Notes under the pieces: model-generated | Told to the model about the DNA's origin: nothing | The model's input: only the letters and a program-made list of their open reading frames with translations | Database searches by the model: none | Shown: positions 43,787-51,527 of the stretch, one piece after another | How the letters are laid out: the number at the start of each line of letters is the position of its first letter | How positions within the stretch are numbered: the stretch's first letter is position 1 | NCBI RefSeq assembly: GCF_049537155.1 | Contig: NZ_JBMVQZ010000012.1 | Coordinates: 70,678 to 134,677 of the forward strand | Source of the DNA: Limisphaera sp049537155 | Lineage (GTDB): Bacteria > Verrucomicrobiota > Verrucomicrobiia > Limisphaerales > Limisphaeraceae | Length of the DNA: 64,000 bases | Direction: 5' to 3' | Program-made: the position numbers and the translations under genes

Positions 43787-45211
43787 ATGCCCCCCGCCGA
43801 CCCCGATTGTCCTGCAAGTCTGCTGCGCAGGCCGGTCGCGTTTGGGGTGGTGCTGGGTTTGGTGATCCAAGCCTTGTGGGCGGGTGAAGTTCGTGCCGGG
43901 TCTGGTGCGGGGGACTTTTCGGTGCCGGAGGTGGGGCCCGTGCCGGAGGATCTGCGGGCACGGCTGCAATTGGATCCCTTTTATCGCAAACACCTGGACG
44001 CGGGCGGCTTGCCGGTGCTTGGGTCCCGTCGGGTCAGCAACGCGGCACTGCGTGAGGCGGCCTGGATCCTGGGGCACATGCTGGCGGGCCGGCCGGAGTG
44101 GCTGGCCCGAATGGGGGAGCGCGGGGCGCGTGTGGTGGTGATGGCCCATGATGAATACACCACCGACGTGCCCGAGCACGCACGACTCCGGCCGAAGATC
44201 TATTGGGACCGGCGCGCACGCGGGTTGGGCGGGCGCACCACCAGTTGCGGAGAAGAGAATCTCCTGGGCTTCCCGGGTGACCCATACGCGGGGGAATGCA
44301 TCCTGATTCACGAGTTCTCGCACGCGCTGCACAACGTCGCGCTGCGCCGGGGAGAGCCGGGGTTTCAGGAGACCTTGGAACGCCTTTTTGAACAGGCCCG
44401 GCGCGAGGGACGATGGACCGGCACTTATGCCGCCTCCAACCCGGAGGAGTACTGGGCCGAGGCGGTGCAAAGCTGGTTCGACTGCAACCGGGAAAACGAC
44501 GCCAGTCATAACCACGTGAACACCCGGGAGGAATTGCAGGCTTACGATCCCGGGCTGGCGCAATTGTGCGAGCGGGTGTTCGGCACGAACCCGTGGCGCT
44601 ATCGGAGGCCGTGGCAACGGCCCGCTGCGGAGCGGGTTCACCTGGCGGGTTACGATCCGGCGCGTGCGCCGCGGTTTCATTGGCCCGACCCGCCGTTGGG
44701 AGAGCGTGCCGTGGTCCGGTTCGACACGCCCTTGGGATCGTTCGAGGCCGAACTGTACGCGCGGCAGGCGCCGCAGGTGGTCCGGCATTTCCTGGGGTTG
44801 GTTCGCGACGGCTTCTATCGGGAGGGGTCGCTGCGTTGGATTCCGGCTGTGCCAGGCGGAGAGGCCGGGGCGTACATCGAGGGAGGAACCGATCCGGCAC
44901 GGCTGGCGGAACAGCCTTCCTTGGATGACGGAGAGACTCCGGCCCGTTCCGGCCTGCGGCACCTCCGCGGCACGCTGACCTGGGTGCTCGGCGGCGCGGA
45001 GGACGGGCGCGGACGATTCCGGATCTGCCGGGAAGACCGGCCCGACTGGGACAACGCCCGGCCGGAACAGCAGCCGGAGGGACCCGGCTTGGCGCCATTC
45101 GGTCGGGTGATTCGCGGGATGGACCTGTTGGAGTCCTGGGCAAGGGAGGTGGATCGTGATCCGGCCGGTGGCAGTGCGCTGCGGCTGCAGGGCGTCTACC
45201 GGATGGAATGA
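43787..45211 (+). CDS. Secreted HExxH zinc metallopeptidase fused to a cyclophilin-like domain
   Basis: This 474-residue protein carries a hydrophobic export signal (AFGVVLGLVIQALWAGEVRA, about 18-37). The first half has a metallopeptidase motif HEFSHALH (175-182), with the downstream NPEEYWAEAVQSWF (about 219-232) supplying a likely third zinc ligand, as in lethal-factor-like or gluzincin folds. The second half (about 305-474) matches a cyclophilin-type peptidyl-prolyl isomerase: VVRFDTPLGSFEAELYARQA, VVRHFLGLVRDGFY, then FGRVIRGMDLLESW. The catalytic arginine region of cyclophilins is altered (SLRWIP), so isomerase activity is doubtful. ATG 43787 is preferred for signal length; an ATG at 43739 is an alternative. 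It is convergent with the DUF2203 operon. Confidence 0.8.
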   Translation: MPPADPDCPASLLRRPVAFGVVLGLVIQALWAGEVRAGSGAGDFSVPEVGPVPEDLRARLQLDPFYRKHLDAGGLPVLGSRRVSNAALREAAWILGHMLAGRPEWLARMGERGARVVVMAHDEYTTDVPEHARLRPKIYWDRRARGLGGRTTSCGEENLLGFPGDPYAGECILIHEFSHALHNVALRRGEPGFQETLERLFEQARREGRWTGTYAASNPEEYWAEAVQSWFDCNRENDASHNHVNTREELQAYDPGLAQLCERVFGTNPWRYRRPWQRPAAERVHLAGYDPARAPRFHWPDPPLGERAVVRFDTPLGSFEAELYARQAPQVVRHFLGLVRDGFYREGSLRWIPAVPGGEAGAYIEGGTDPARLAEQPSLDDGETPARSGLRHLRGTLTWVLGGAEDGRGRFRICREDRPDWDNARPEQQPEGPGLAPFGRVIRGMDLLESWAREVDRDPAGGSALRLQGVYRME

Positions 45212-45258
45212 TCTCTCACGGAATTGCCGGGCGCAGCGGCGACGGCCCGCCTCGCGGC

Positions 45259-45642
45259 TCAGAGCGGCTGGCGCCCCGCGTAGCCCGCGTGCAGTTCATG
45301 CCAGTAGGCGATGTCCGGTTCGCCCTCCTCCCAGCAGAGAAAAACCTCGCGACCGTCACGCAGGGACGGGAAATCCACCAGGCCACGCTCCACATCGCGA
45401 ACGATGATGCACCGCTGCTCGAGTTCGCGGTGGCGGTCGAAAAGCTCGAACCACTGCCGGATGTGGTCCTGCACGGCAGGGCCGCCGAGGTCGTAGCCGT
45501 CCGGGAAATGCCGTTGAAGGTTGCGGCGGTATCGGTTGAGCTTGTCGTGCAGTTCGCGCAGGGCGGGCAATTGCTCCCGGACCCAGGGCAGGAGGGCGCG
45601 CGCTTCCTCGAGAGTGTAATGGCGTGGGAACTGCAGCTTCAT
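45259..45642 (-). CDS. DUF2203 family protein
   Basis: This 127-residue conserved protein of unknown function is recognised as DUF2203 by HYTLEEARALLPWVREQLP at the N-terminus (the family opens with F-T-EEA-ALLP), the DLGGPAVQDHI segment, and the C-terminal GLVDFPSLRDGREVFLCW, EGEPDIAYWHELHAGYAGR, which is the family hallmark (W-x-H-x-x-x-x-G-x-x-G/R). Its ATG overlaps the stop of the TPR lipoprotein gene by 4 bp, so it is the last gene of that operon. No activity is known for the family. Confidence 0.88.
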   Translation of the reverse strand: MKLQFPRHYTLEEARALLPWVREQLPALRELHDKLNRYRRNLQRHFPDGYDLGGPAVQDHIRQWFELFDRHRELEQRCIIVRDVERGLVDFPSLRDGREVFLCWEEGEPDIAYWHELHAGYAGRQPL

Positions 45643-47360
45643 GGCTCGGGGACGGCAGGCGCCGCGGCGGCGCGCGAAGGTTGGAGTTTTTCCCGGATAA
45701 CGGCGTTGTCCGGGTCCAGTTCCAGGGCCCGCTGCCAGGCACGGCGTGCTTCTTCCATCCGGCCGAGGGCGGCCAGGATGTCACCGTAGTGGTCGAAGAG
45801 CGTGGGATCGGGCTCCTCCATGGTCTGGAGGGCCTTCTCCATCCAGGGGAGCGCCTGATCGGGCCGGCCCAGCCGGAAGAGCACCCAGGCCATGCTGTCG
45901 AGGTAGGCGCTGTTGTTGGGATCGGCCTGGACGGCCTGCTCGATGAGCCGGCGTGCCCGATCCAGGTTCTCGCCGCGTTCGGCCCACATGTAACCGAGAT
46001 AATTCTGGGCGGGGTGGAATCGGGGGTCGAGCTTCAGGCATTGTTCAAACGCGCGCACGGCCGCGGGGATGTCGCCGGTGCGTTCGGCGGTCACGCCCAG
46101 TTGGAAATAGAGTGCCGCGTCGAGCCGGTTGGTTTCGGTCGTGGAAGCAATGACCTCGGCGGCCGAGAAGTGCCTGCGGGCGGAGGCGAAGTCCTGGAGC
46201 TGGCTGCATGCCAGGCCGGAGAGGTACTCCACGAGGAAAGTCCGGCCAATGGTCTCGCGGGCGGTCTCCATCGCCGCCAGGACCTGGTCGGGTTGACGCA
46301 GGGCCAAAAGCGCCTGCGCCAGGTTGTAGTAGGCTGCCTCCAGTTTCGGGTCGAGCGCCAGCGCCCGGCGGTACGCATCCACGGCTTCGGCGGCCCGGCC
46401 GCTCTCGAGCGCCAGGTTCCCCAGCACGAAGTGGACCTGCACGTTCATGGGGTCCAGTTCGGAAAGTTCCCGCAGGACATTGCGAGCCGGTTCGGGCTGG
46501 CGGGAGCCCAGGTAGAGATCCGCCAGCCGGGCAAGCACAAGACGGCGCAGCGGGGAGTTGGAGGCCAGGGCTGCGCGAGCCCGTTCGTACCACGCGATGG
46601 CGTCCGTGGCCCGGCCGATGCGCAGGTAAAGTTCCGCCAGCCCGAACTGTTGCTCCGGTGTGGCAGGGTTCAATGAGGCGACGTGCCCGGCCACCCGGGC
46701 CAGCAGTTGGGGGGTGCGACTTCGCTCTTCGGGTGAAAGCGTGGCCAGGCGCGCATAGGCCTCGGCCAGCACGAGCAGCGAATCGGCGTCGGCTTCGGGC
46801 GCCTCCAGCAGCTCCAGGAGAAAGCCCATGGGACGGGCCTCGGCGGGGAGGGAATCGGCCCGCTGCAGGATCGGGCCGAGGAGCGGAACCAAGGCGGCCG
46901 GAGTCGCCCCCCGGCGCCGTGCCTCCTGAAGGGCCTGGAGTGCATCCGCAGTCCGATCAAGCTGCAGGAGCGCCTCGGCCTGTAAGAGCGGCAGGTCGGG
47001 GCTGGTCGAGTTCGTGAGGTAGGGGCGGAGGATTTCCAGCGCCTGTCCGGGTTGCCGGTACCGAAGGAACCTCCGGGCCACTTCGCGGGCCAGTTCCTCG
47101 TCGCCCGGGGCCGCTTCAAGTGCACGGCGAAACGCGGCCACCGCACGCGGGATGTCGCCCTGCATTTCGAGCATGACCGCCTCCGCAAAGTGTGCGTCGG
47201 CCTCGATCTGCTTGCGATGCGCCTCGGTTGCCGGGTCGGGTCCGAACCAGGCAGACCACGGCCGCCACCAGCGTTCCGGCGAGGCACAGCCCGCGCCCGC
47301 CAGCAGGGCGACCAAGAGCGCCAAGCCAACCCGCCGGCAGAGTTGGCCGGTAACCGTCAT
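45639..47360 (-). CDS. TPR-repeat lipoprotein
   Basis: This 573-residue protein has a lipoprotein signal with a good lipobox (LLAGAGC, Cys about 25), so it is probably anchored to the envelope. Most of the rest is tetratricopeptide repeats, for example EAVMLEMQGDIPRAVAAFRR, ALESGRAAEAVDAYRRALAL and RMEEARRAWQRALELDPDNA. Such proteins act as scaffolds, e.g. in outer-membrane assembly or polysaccharide export, but no specific partner is evident. It is followed by an overlapping DUF2203 gene and preceded, 83 bp upstream, by an mS38-like mini-protein and hisG on the same strand. Confidence 0.88.
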   Translation of the reverse strand: MTVTGQLCRRVGLALLVALLAGAGCASPERWWRPWSAWFGPDPATEAHRKQIEADAHFAEAVMLEMQGDIPRAVAAFRRALEAAPGDEELAREVARRFLRYRQPGQALEILRPYLTNSTSPDLPLLQAEALLQLDRTADALQALQEARRRGATPAALVPLLGPILQRADSLPAEARPMGFLLELLEAPEADADSLLVLAEAYARLATLSPEERSRTPQLLARVAGHVASLNPATPEQQFGLAELYLRIGRATDAIAWYERARAALASNSPLRRLVLARLADLYLGSRQPEPARNVLRELSELDPMNVQVHFVLGNLALESGRAAEAVDAYRRALALDPKLEAAYYNLAQALLALRQPDQVLAAMETARETIGRTFLVEYLSGLACSQLQDFASARRHFSAAEVIASTTETNRLDAALYFQLGVTAERTGDIPAAVRAFEQCLKLDPRFHPAQNYLGYMWAERGENLDRARRLIEQAVQADPNNSAYLDSMAWVLFRLGRPDQALPWMEKALQTMEEPDPTLFDHYGDILAALGRMEEARRAWQRALELDPDNAVIREKLQPSRAAAAPAVPEP

Positions 47361-47443
47361 GCGCAGAGCATACCGCGCCGCAACCGGGAGGGCAAAACGC
47401 GGGCGCTGCGGCGCGCCGGTGGAATCGGGAATCGGCCGACCGA

Positions 47444-47545
47444 TCAGGTCTGCCAGGTGCGCTTCTTGTGACGGTGCATACGCAGCTTTTTGCGGCGCTT
47501 GTGCTTGTTGATTTTGGCCTTGCGGCGCTTTTTGAGTGAACCCAT
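47444..47545 (-). CDS. AURKAIP1/COX24-domain mini-protein (mS38-like)
   Basis: This 33-residue, extremely basic protein starts MGSLKKRRKAKINKHKRRKK and ends HKKRTWQT. It matches the AURKAIP1/COX24 domain found in very small bacterial proteins and in the mitochondrial small-subunit ribosomal protein mS38. By family knowledge it probably binds the ribosome. It lies 15 bp downstream of hisG and upstream of the TPR gene on the same strand. The frame is closed, with ATG and TGA, and the Lys/Arg pattern is unmistakable despite the short length. Confidence 0.85.
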   Translation of the reverse strand: MGSLKKRRKAKINKHKRRKKLRMHRHKKRTWQT

Positions 47546-47560
47546 AGACCTGTTCGGCCT

Positions 47561-48484
47561 TCAGTATACGATTTTGTTCAGCGGATATTCAATGATGCCT
47601 TCGGCCCCGGCGCTCTTCAACTGCGGGATCAATTCCCGGACCACGTGCTCGTCAATGACGGTTTCCACGGCCACCCAGCCGGGTTGGCTGAGTTGGGAGA
47701 TGGTGGGGTTGCGAAGGGCCGGCAGCAGGGAAAGGACCTGTTGAAGTTTGTCCTGGGGCACATTCATCTTGAGGCCCACCATGACCTCCGCGTCGAGGGC
47801 ACCCTTGAGCAACATGGCCAGCACCTCGATCTTGCGCCGTTTCCACGGATCCCGCCAAGCGTGGTGATTGGCGATCAGCCGCGGCGTGGAGACCAGGATT
47901 TCGTCAATGATCCGGAGCTTGTTGGCCCGGAGGGAAGAACCCGTCTCCGTCACTTCCACGATTGCATCCACCAATTCATGGGCTTTGACCTCGGTGGCAC
48001 CCCAGGAGAACTCCACCTCTGCCTTTACCCCGTGCTTGCGCAGGTACCGGCGGGTGATGTTGACCACCTCGGTGGCAATGCGCTTGCCCTGCAGGTCCTT
48101 CACCGACCGAATGGGCGAATCTTCCGGCACGCAAAGGACCCACCGGGCCGGACGCCGGGTCGCCTTGCTGAAGAGGAACTCGCCCACCTCGTGCACCTTG
48201 GAACCGTTTTCCACGATCCAGTCGTACCCGGTAATGCCGCAGTCCAGATAGCCGTGCTCGACGTACCGGCTGATCTCCTGCGCACGGATCAGCCGCACCT
48301 CCAGCTCCTCGTCATCCACGTACGGAATGTAGGAGCGGCTGCTGACCTGAACGTGGTAACCGGCCTTGGCCAGTTTTTCCAAGGTCGCCTCCTGCAGGCT
48401 GCCCTTGGGCAGCCCGAACCGGAGCACCCGCTTGGGTGTCGTTTCCTGTTTCGATTCCCGTTGTCTCTGTCGTTGTTTGGCCAT
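47561..48484 (-). CDS. hisG: ATP phosphoribosyltransferase (long form, HisG-L)
   Basis: HisG couples ATP and PRPP to form phosphoribosyl-ATP, the first step of histidine synthesis. The 307-residue product has LRFGLPKGSLQEATLEKLAK, DCGITGYDWIVENG and the PRPP-binding area around EVTETGSSLRANKLRII. It ends in a C-terminal regulatory ACT-like domain (about 215-307, including MLLKGALDAEVMVGLKMNVP), so it is the long form inhibited by histidine and independent of HisZ. ATG 48484 follows a short basic N-terminal extension (MAKQRQRQRESKQ). No other his genes are near. Confidence 0.93.
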   Translation of the reverse strand: MAKQRQRQRESKQETTPKRVLRFGLPKGSLQEATLEKLAKAGYHVQVSSRSYIPYVDDEELEVRLIRAQEISRYVEHGYLDCGITGYDWIVENGSKVHEVGEFLFSKATRRPARWVLCVPEDSPIRSVKDLQGKRIATEVVNITRRYLRKHGVKAEVEFSWGATEVKAHELVDAIVEVTETGSSLRANKLRIIDEILVSTPRLIANHHAWRDPWKRRKIEVLAMLLKGALDAEVMVGLKMNVPQDKLQQVLSLLPALRNPTISQLSQPGWVAVETVIDEHVVRELIPQLKSAGAEGIIEYPLNKIVY

Positions 48485-48622
48485 GCGGATGAAATTGCGC
48501 TCGAGCAGGGTGCCGGTCCGTCCTGCCTGCTTGGGAATTGAACCGGCCGCCCCTTGCGCGGCGCTCTTTCTGCCAGCTTGTCCTCCCAAACGCCAATCTT
48601 TTCTTCAGGGGAAGGGCCCGGA

Positions 48623-48785
48623 CCCCGGGGCTGTTTCGTCTGGGTGGGCCATGGCCGGCCGCGAGCGCTTGCGCTCCGCTCAAAAACCCTCTACCCGGCC
48701 CCGGCACGCCGGAAAACCACGCTCCCCGGCGCCGGAAGCCCGACCCGAGAAGGCCGTCCGGCCGGTTGACTCCCAGGTCCGCGAC
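48623..48785 (+). repeat. 163-bp direct repeat, left copy
   Basis: This GC-rich segment starts CCCCGGGGCTG and includes the block GGAAAACCACGCTCCCCGGC. It recurs in the same orientation at 61543-61705 with the same length and extensive but imperfect identity. The pair brackets the PEP-CTERM array. No protein is recognised in it. Confidence 0.75.
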
Positions 48786-48869
48786 CAGCCATCTCCCAAG
48801 GGCCGACCACCGGCCCCTTCCACCACAGCCTCCCATCTCCAAATCCACCGTGCCCTGCACCCGCCGGAG

Positions 48870-49240
48870 GATCCGCCCGATCCTCTGCCCCACCGCCTTG
48901 AACCCGCAGGCCCGATGGCACTTGCCCCGATACCGGCTTTCCTCCACAAAGCTCTCGACCAACAGCACCGGATGCCCCCAACGGGCCTGCCAGTCCCGGC
49001 TGAGCCCCTTCAGACACAAACCCAGCCACCGGCCAGGTCAGGCCGGGGGTCACACCCCCGATCCACCAGGACCGGAAAAGCGGCTGTTGTTGACCACCAG
49101 ATGCTGGCGCGGGGCCCAAGCCGCGGGCTCCCAGCGATCTTGCAATCCCGCCCTTGAGTGTGCTGGGCCGACCCGCTGAAAGCCACCAGGGCTACCCATC
49201 GGCCCCCGGCCCCGGCCACATGACACAAGCTGCGCCCTTG
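48870..49240 (-). pseudogene. Decayed DUF4338 (DruA-like) gene fragment
   Basis: Pieces of a DUF4338-type protein, a family found with transposons and in Druantia defence systems, can be read on the minus strand across different frames: RWVALVAFSGSAQH, then LVVNNSRF in another frame, then LSRDWQARWGHPVLLVESFV and RYRGKCHRACGFKAVGQ in a third. The order matches the family (catalytic-like VVNNSRF, then GHPVLLVETFVDP, then RGTCYRA). No intact frame exists, so several frameshifts have accumulated. It abuts the left end of the PEP-CTERM array. Confidence 0.65.
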
Positions 49241-49297
49241 CAGCCGGGCACTGTTGCAGGGAGTGCTCCTTTCCCGGAAGCTCATTGAATCGGGCAC

Positions 49298-49324
49298 ACT
49301 TGTTGCCTGTGCATGGAGTGTCAT
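49298..49324 (-). pseudogene. Nine-codon stub of a further P-domain module
   Basis: The sequence from 49298 is the same as the first codons of the P-domain copy that starts at 52335 (product start MTLHAQATS) and sits at the same distance below a PEP-CTERM stop codon. After nine codons similarity stops and unrelated DNA containing the DUF4338 remnant begins. It marks the broken left edge of the array. Confidence 0.7.
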
Positions 49325-49343
49325 GCACCGGTAACTTGGCGGG

Positions 49344-50024
49344 TCAACGCGTTTGGGTTCGCCTGCGGACTTGTCTCAGGACAAGTGCAGCACCACCTGC
49401 GACAAGCAGAGCCCAGGTACTCGGTTCCGGCACCCAGACCAGGTTGTCCATGGCCCAGCGGTCGGCATGGATTTCGATCCACAACAGGCCGCCGGCAAAC
49501 TCAGGCGAAAAGTTGTAGGTCACCAGCCGGTTTGCCCCGCCACCGGGCGTGACAAACGTGTTTGTAACCACTAACCCACCTGCCCTGTAGCCCACAAATG
49601 AAATGGGCAGGTTTGTGTAGGATGGGGAAATAGGATCTGCCAATTGCACGGAGACAAGCCCGAACGACATGCCGTTGGTTGGGCTAAACTGCACATAGTC
49701 ATCGGGACTGTATTTTCGAAAGAATAACATATACGGCGTGTCATTGGACGGGATATTGGCTGGTGTAGTGATTGCTGGTGCAATGCCCATGCTGTCATGC
49801 CAGGGCGAGCCTGTGCCCGGGGTAGGTATCACCACACGGAACCAGAACCCCTGCTCGTAGTAGTTGGTACCGTAGAGTCCCATTTGACCGCTGAAGGTCA
49901 GTGTGCCTTGTGCGAGAGCTGGACTGTTGAAGGCCAGTACCAGCAGCGAAGCCAGAAAGGTCACACTGCGTACTTTTGCTACTCCTTTTTCCAAGCACCG
50001 TTGTATGTTGGGTGTCATGTGCAT
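49344..50024 (-). CDS. PEP-CTERM sorting domain protein (array copy 5)
   Basis: This secreted protein of 226 residues has a signal peptide (SVTFLASLLVLAFNSPALAQ, about 18-37), a beta-rich central part with LPISFVGYRAGGLVVTN, and a C-terminal PEP-CTERM tail: VPEPSTWALLVAGGAALVLR followed by basic RRRTQTR. PEP-CTERM tails are recognised by an exosortase, usually linked to exopolysaccharide, and cleaved after export. From about residue 45 on it is nearly identical to the copy at 52355-53005, but the signal peptide region differs. Start ATG 50024 is preferred; a second ATG two codons on is possible. It starts 14 bp after the stop of the preceding P-domain gene. Confidence 0.85.
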   Translation of the reverse strand: MHMTPNIQRCLEKGVAKVRSVTFLASLLVLAFNSPALAQGTLTFSGQMGLYGTNYYEQGFWFRVVIPTPGTGSPWHDSMGIAPAITTPANIPSNDTPYMLFFRKYSPDDYVQFSPTNGMSFGLVSVQLADPISPSYTNLPISFVGYRAGGLVVTNTFVTPGGGANRLVTYNFSPEFAGGLLWIEIHADRWAMDNLVWVPEPSTWALLVAGGAALVLRQVRRRTQTR

Positions 50025-50038
50025 TGCTGGCTTATCAT

Positions 50039-50830
50039 TTATTGGAATGTAAACTCCAGCCACCAAGACCCCAGAAGCGCACCTGTGTTCTGTTGGGAGT
50101 CATCATAAATGTATAGCTGCCACAATCCGTTAGCATCGTCACCGACGAGATCGAAGAGATTAGTGGAATACGGTCCCGGAGGTGCACCTGGTAACTGGGT
50201 TTCCACCGGAGTACCGTAGTTGGATGGCCCAAAGTAATGCGTCTGCCAAGACCAAATAGGCTCTTCGTCGGGAGGTAGAGAAAGCAGGTGTTCAAACACG
50301 ATTGTAACGTTTGTTATGCTCGTATTTCCACCTGCATCGCTCATGAGCATGATCTTTTTGCCGGACGGACTCACGAGCAATATGTCCAGGTCGTCAGGGC
50401 GCGTATGCCGCAGGTTGTAGAGTATGACCCGTACACTGGCCAGGTTGGTCGGCATGCCACGCACTTGGATTGTGGCCGGGTACCGACTGGCTGTGCCCAT
50501 TGTGCCTGAGCCTGGGATGGAGATCGCGAGTGGATAGACCGACAATGTAGCGGGGCCCAACCAGAGCGTTTCGCCAGCCGCGTTGCTGACCAGTACGCTG
50601 GCCATTGTCCAATCATCCCACAGGTCAACAATGGTGAGTGTAAGTGTTGGGCCTGTCACAGCCGGCAACTCGACGAACTGATTTGTCCAGGAGTACATGA
50701 TGTACCAGCGGTAAGTGATTGGTTCCGGTGCCAGCACCCGGGCATTGAACTGCGCGTCTTCGGTCTCGTATGCCCAGGTACCGTGCAACCAACCGCCAAG
50801 ACAGCTTGCTTTCTGCGCATGCAGTGTCAT
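50039..50830 (-). CDS. 5'-truncated P-domain protein (array copy)
   Basis: This 263-residue product starts MTLHAQKASCLGGWLHGTW and ends in a proprotein-convertase P-domain: SRYPATIQVRGMPTNLASVR, RPDDLDILLVSPSGKKIMLM, then GLWQLYIYDDSQQNTGALLG. An Ig-like segment precedes it (ITYRWYIMYSWTNQFVELPA). It corresponds to only the last fifth of the 1347-residue protein at 57364-61407, and nearly all of it is close to identical to 53053-53840. There is no signal peptide, so export is unlikely unless fused or read through. It starts 20 bp after the stop of the preceding PEP-CTERM gene, at a junction also seen at 52335. Probably a duplication remnant. Confidence 0.75.
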   Translation of the reverse strand: MTLHAQKASCLGGWLHGTWAYETEDAQFNARVLAPEPITYRWYIMYSWTNQFVELPAVTGPTLTLTIVDLWDDWTMASVLVSNAAGETLWLGPATLSVYPLAISIPGSGTMGTASRYPATIQVRGMPTNLASVRVILYNLRHTRPDDLDILLVSPSGKKIMLMSDAGGNTSITNVTIVFEHLLSLPPDEEPIWSWQTHYFGPSNYGTPVETQLPGAPPGPYSTNLFDLVGDDANGLWQLYIYDDSQQNTGALLGSWWLEFTFQ

Positions 50831-50849
50831 GCACCGGTAACTTGGTGGG

Positions 50850-51527
50850 TCAACGCGTTTGGGTTTGCCTGTGGAGTCGTCTGAGGAGGAGTCCTGCGCC
50901 GCCTGCGATAAGCAGAGCCCATGTACTGGGTTCCGGCACCCAGACCAGGTTGTCCATGGCCCAGGCTGGCGACGGAATTTCGACGCGCACCAGCCCGTGG
51001 GCGAAATCCGGGCCGAAATAAAACGTTTGGAAGCTGCTGCTGCCGCCTCCGCCCACGGTGAACGTTTGGCTGACCATCGAGTCGTCAGCCCGATAGCCGA
51101 TGAAGGTGATGTCGATAGGCGACGGCGACGGTGCCACCGGGTCGGCCAGGTCAACCGAAATCAGTCCAAAGGGCGTTCCGCTGGTAAAAGTGTGGTCGCC
51201 AAACCGCGCAGCATTGGTGCGCGCAAACAATACGTACTGCGGCGTGCCCAGACTGTTGATCCAAACAACCCGCGGCGTTCCATTTTGAGGATAGCCAAGC
51301 GGGCCAAACGCACCGACTATTTTCACTTCATCAACCTGAACCGGTGGAGCATGCGGCGGGACGACTCGAAACGAAAAATCATCATGGTAGCTCAATATGA
51401 AACCGCTCACGCCGTTGTTTATCCACGGATCATCGAACGCGATGACCCCTTGACCTTGGATCACATCAAGACCAGCGAAAGCAAACGCGGCAAGATAAAG
51501 GGTTTTTTTCAACTTCAGTGCCTTCAT
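50850..51527 (-). CDS. PEP-CTERM sorting domain protein (array copy 4)
   Basis: This 225-residue secreted protein begins with a signal peptide (KKTLYLAAFAFAGLDVIQGQ, about 8-27). The mature part starts GVIAFDDPWINNGVSGF and contains IDITFIGYRADDSMVSQTFT, then ends VPEPSTWALLIAGGAGLLLR with the basic tail LHRQTQTR. The body is a close copy of the protein at 56674-57342, but its tail belongs to the other tail class (AYALVGLGLLALAWKR in that gene), so the sorting tail has been exchanged at the PEP motif. ATG 51527 directly opens the signal peptide. Confidence 0.86.
   Translation of the reverse strand: MKALKLKKTLYLAAFAFAGLDVIQGQGVIAFDDPWINNGVSGFILSYHDDFSFRVVPPHAPPVQVDEVKIVGAFGPLGYPQNGTPRVVWINSLGTPQYVLFARTNAARFGDHTFTSGTPFGLISVDLADPVAPSPSPIDITFIGYRADDSMVSQTFTVGGGGSSSFQTFYFGPDFAHGLVRVEIPSPAWAMDNLVWVPEPSTWALLIAGGAGLLLRRLHRQTQTR

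Larger units (their letters stand above)
49298..50829. repeat. Tandem duplication unit, copy of 52309-53840
   Basis: With a nearly constant offset of about 3011 bp, this block repeats 52309-53840: the same 3' half of the P-domain gene followed by the same PEP-CTERM gene. Identity is very high in about 49312-49877 and 50160-50829. The intervening part, covering the PEP-CTERM signal peptide and the end of the P-domain, has diverged. Confidence 0.75.

Noticed and set aside
50831..51154. Upstream extension of the P-domain frame at 50039-50830
   Set aside because: The extra 108 codons are an out-of-frame reading of the PEP-CTERM gene at 50850-51527 (Arg/Ser/Trp-rich); the module junction supplies an ATG at 50830.
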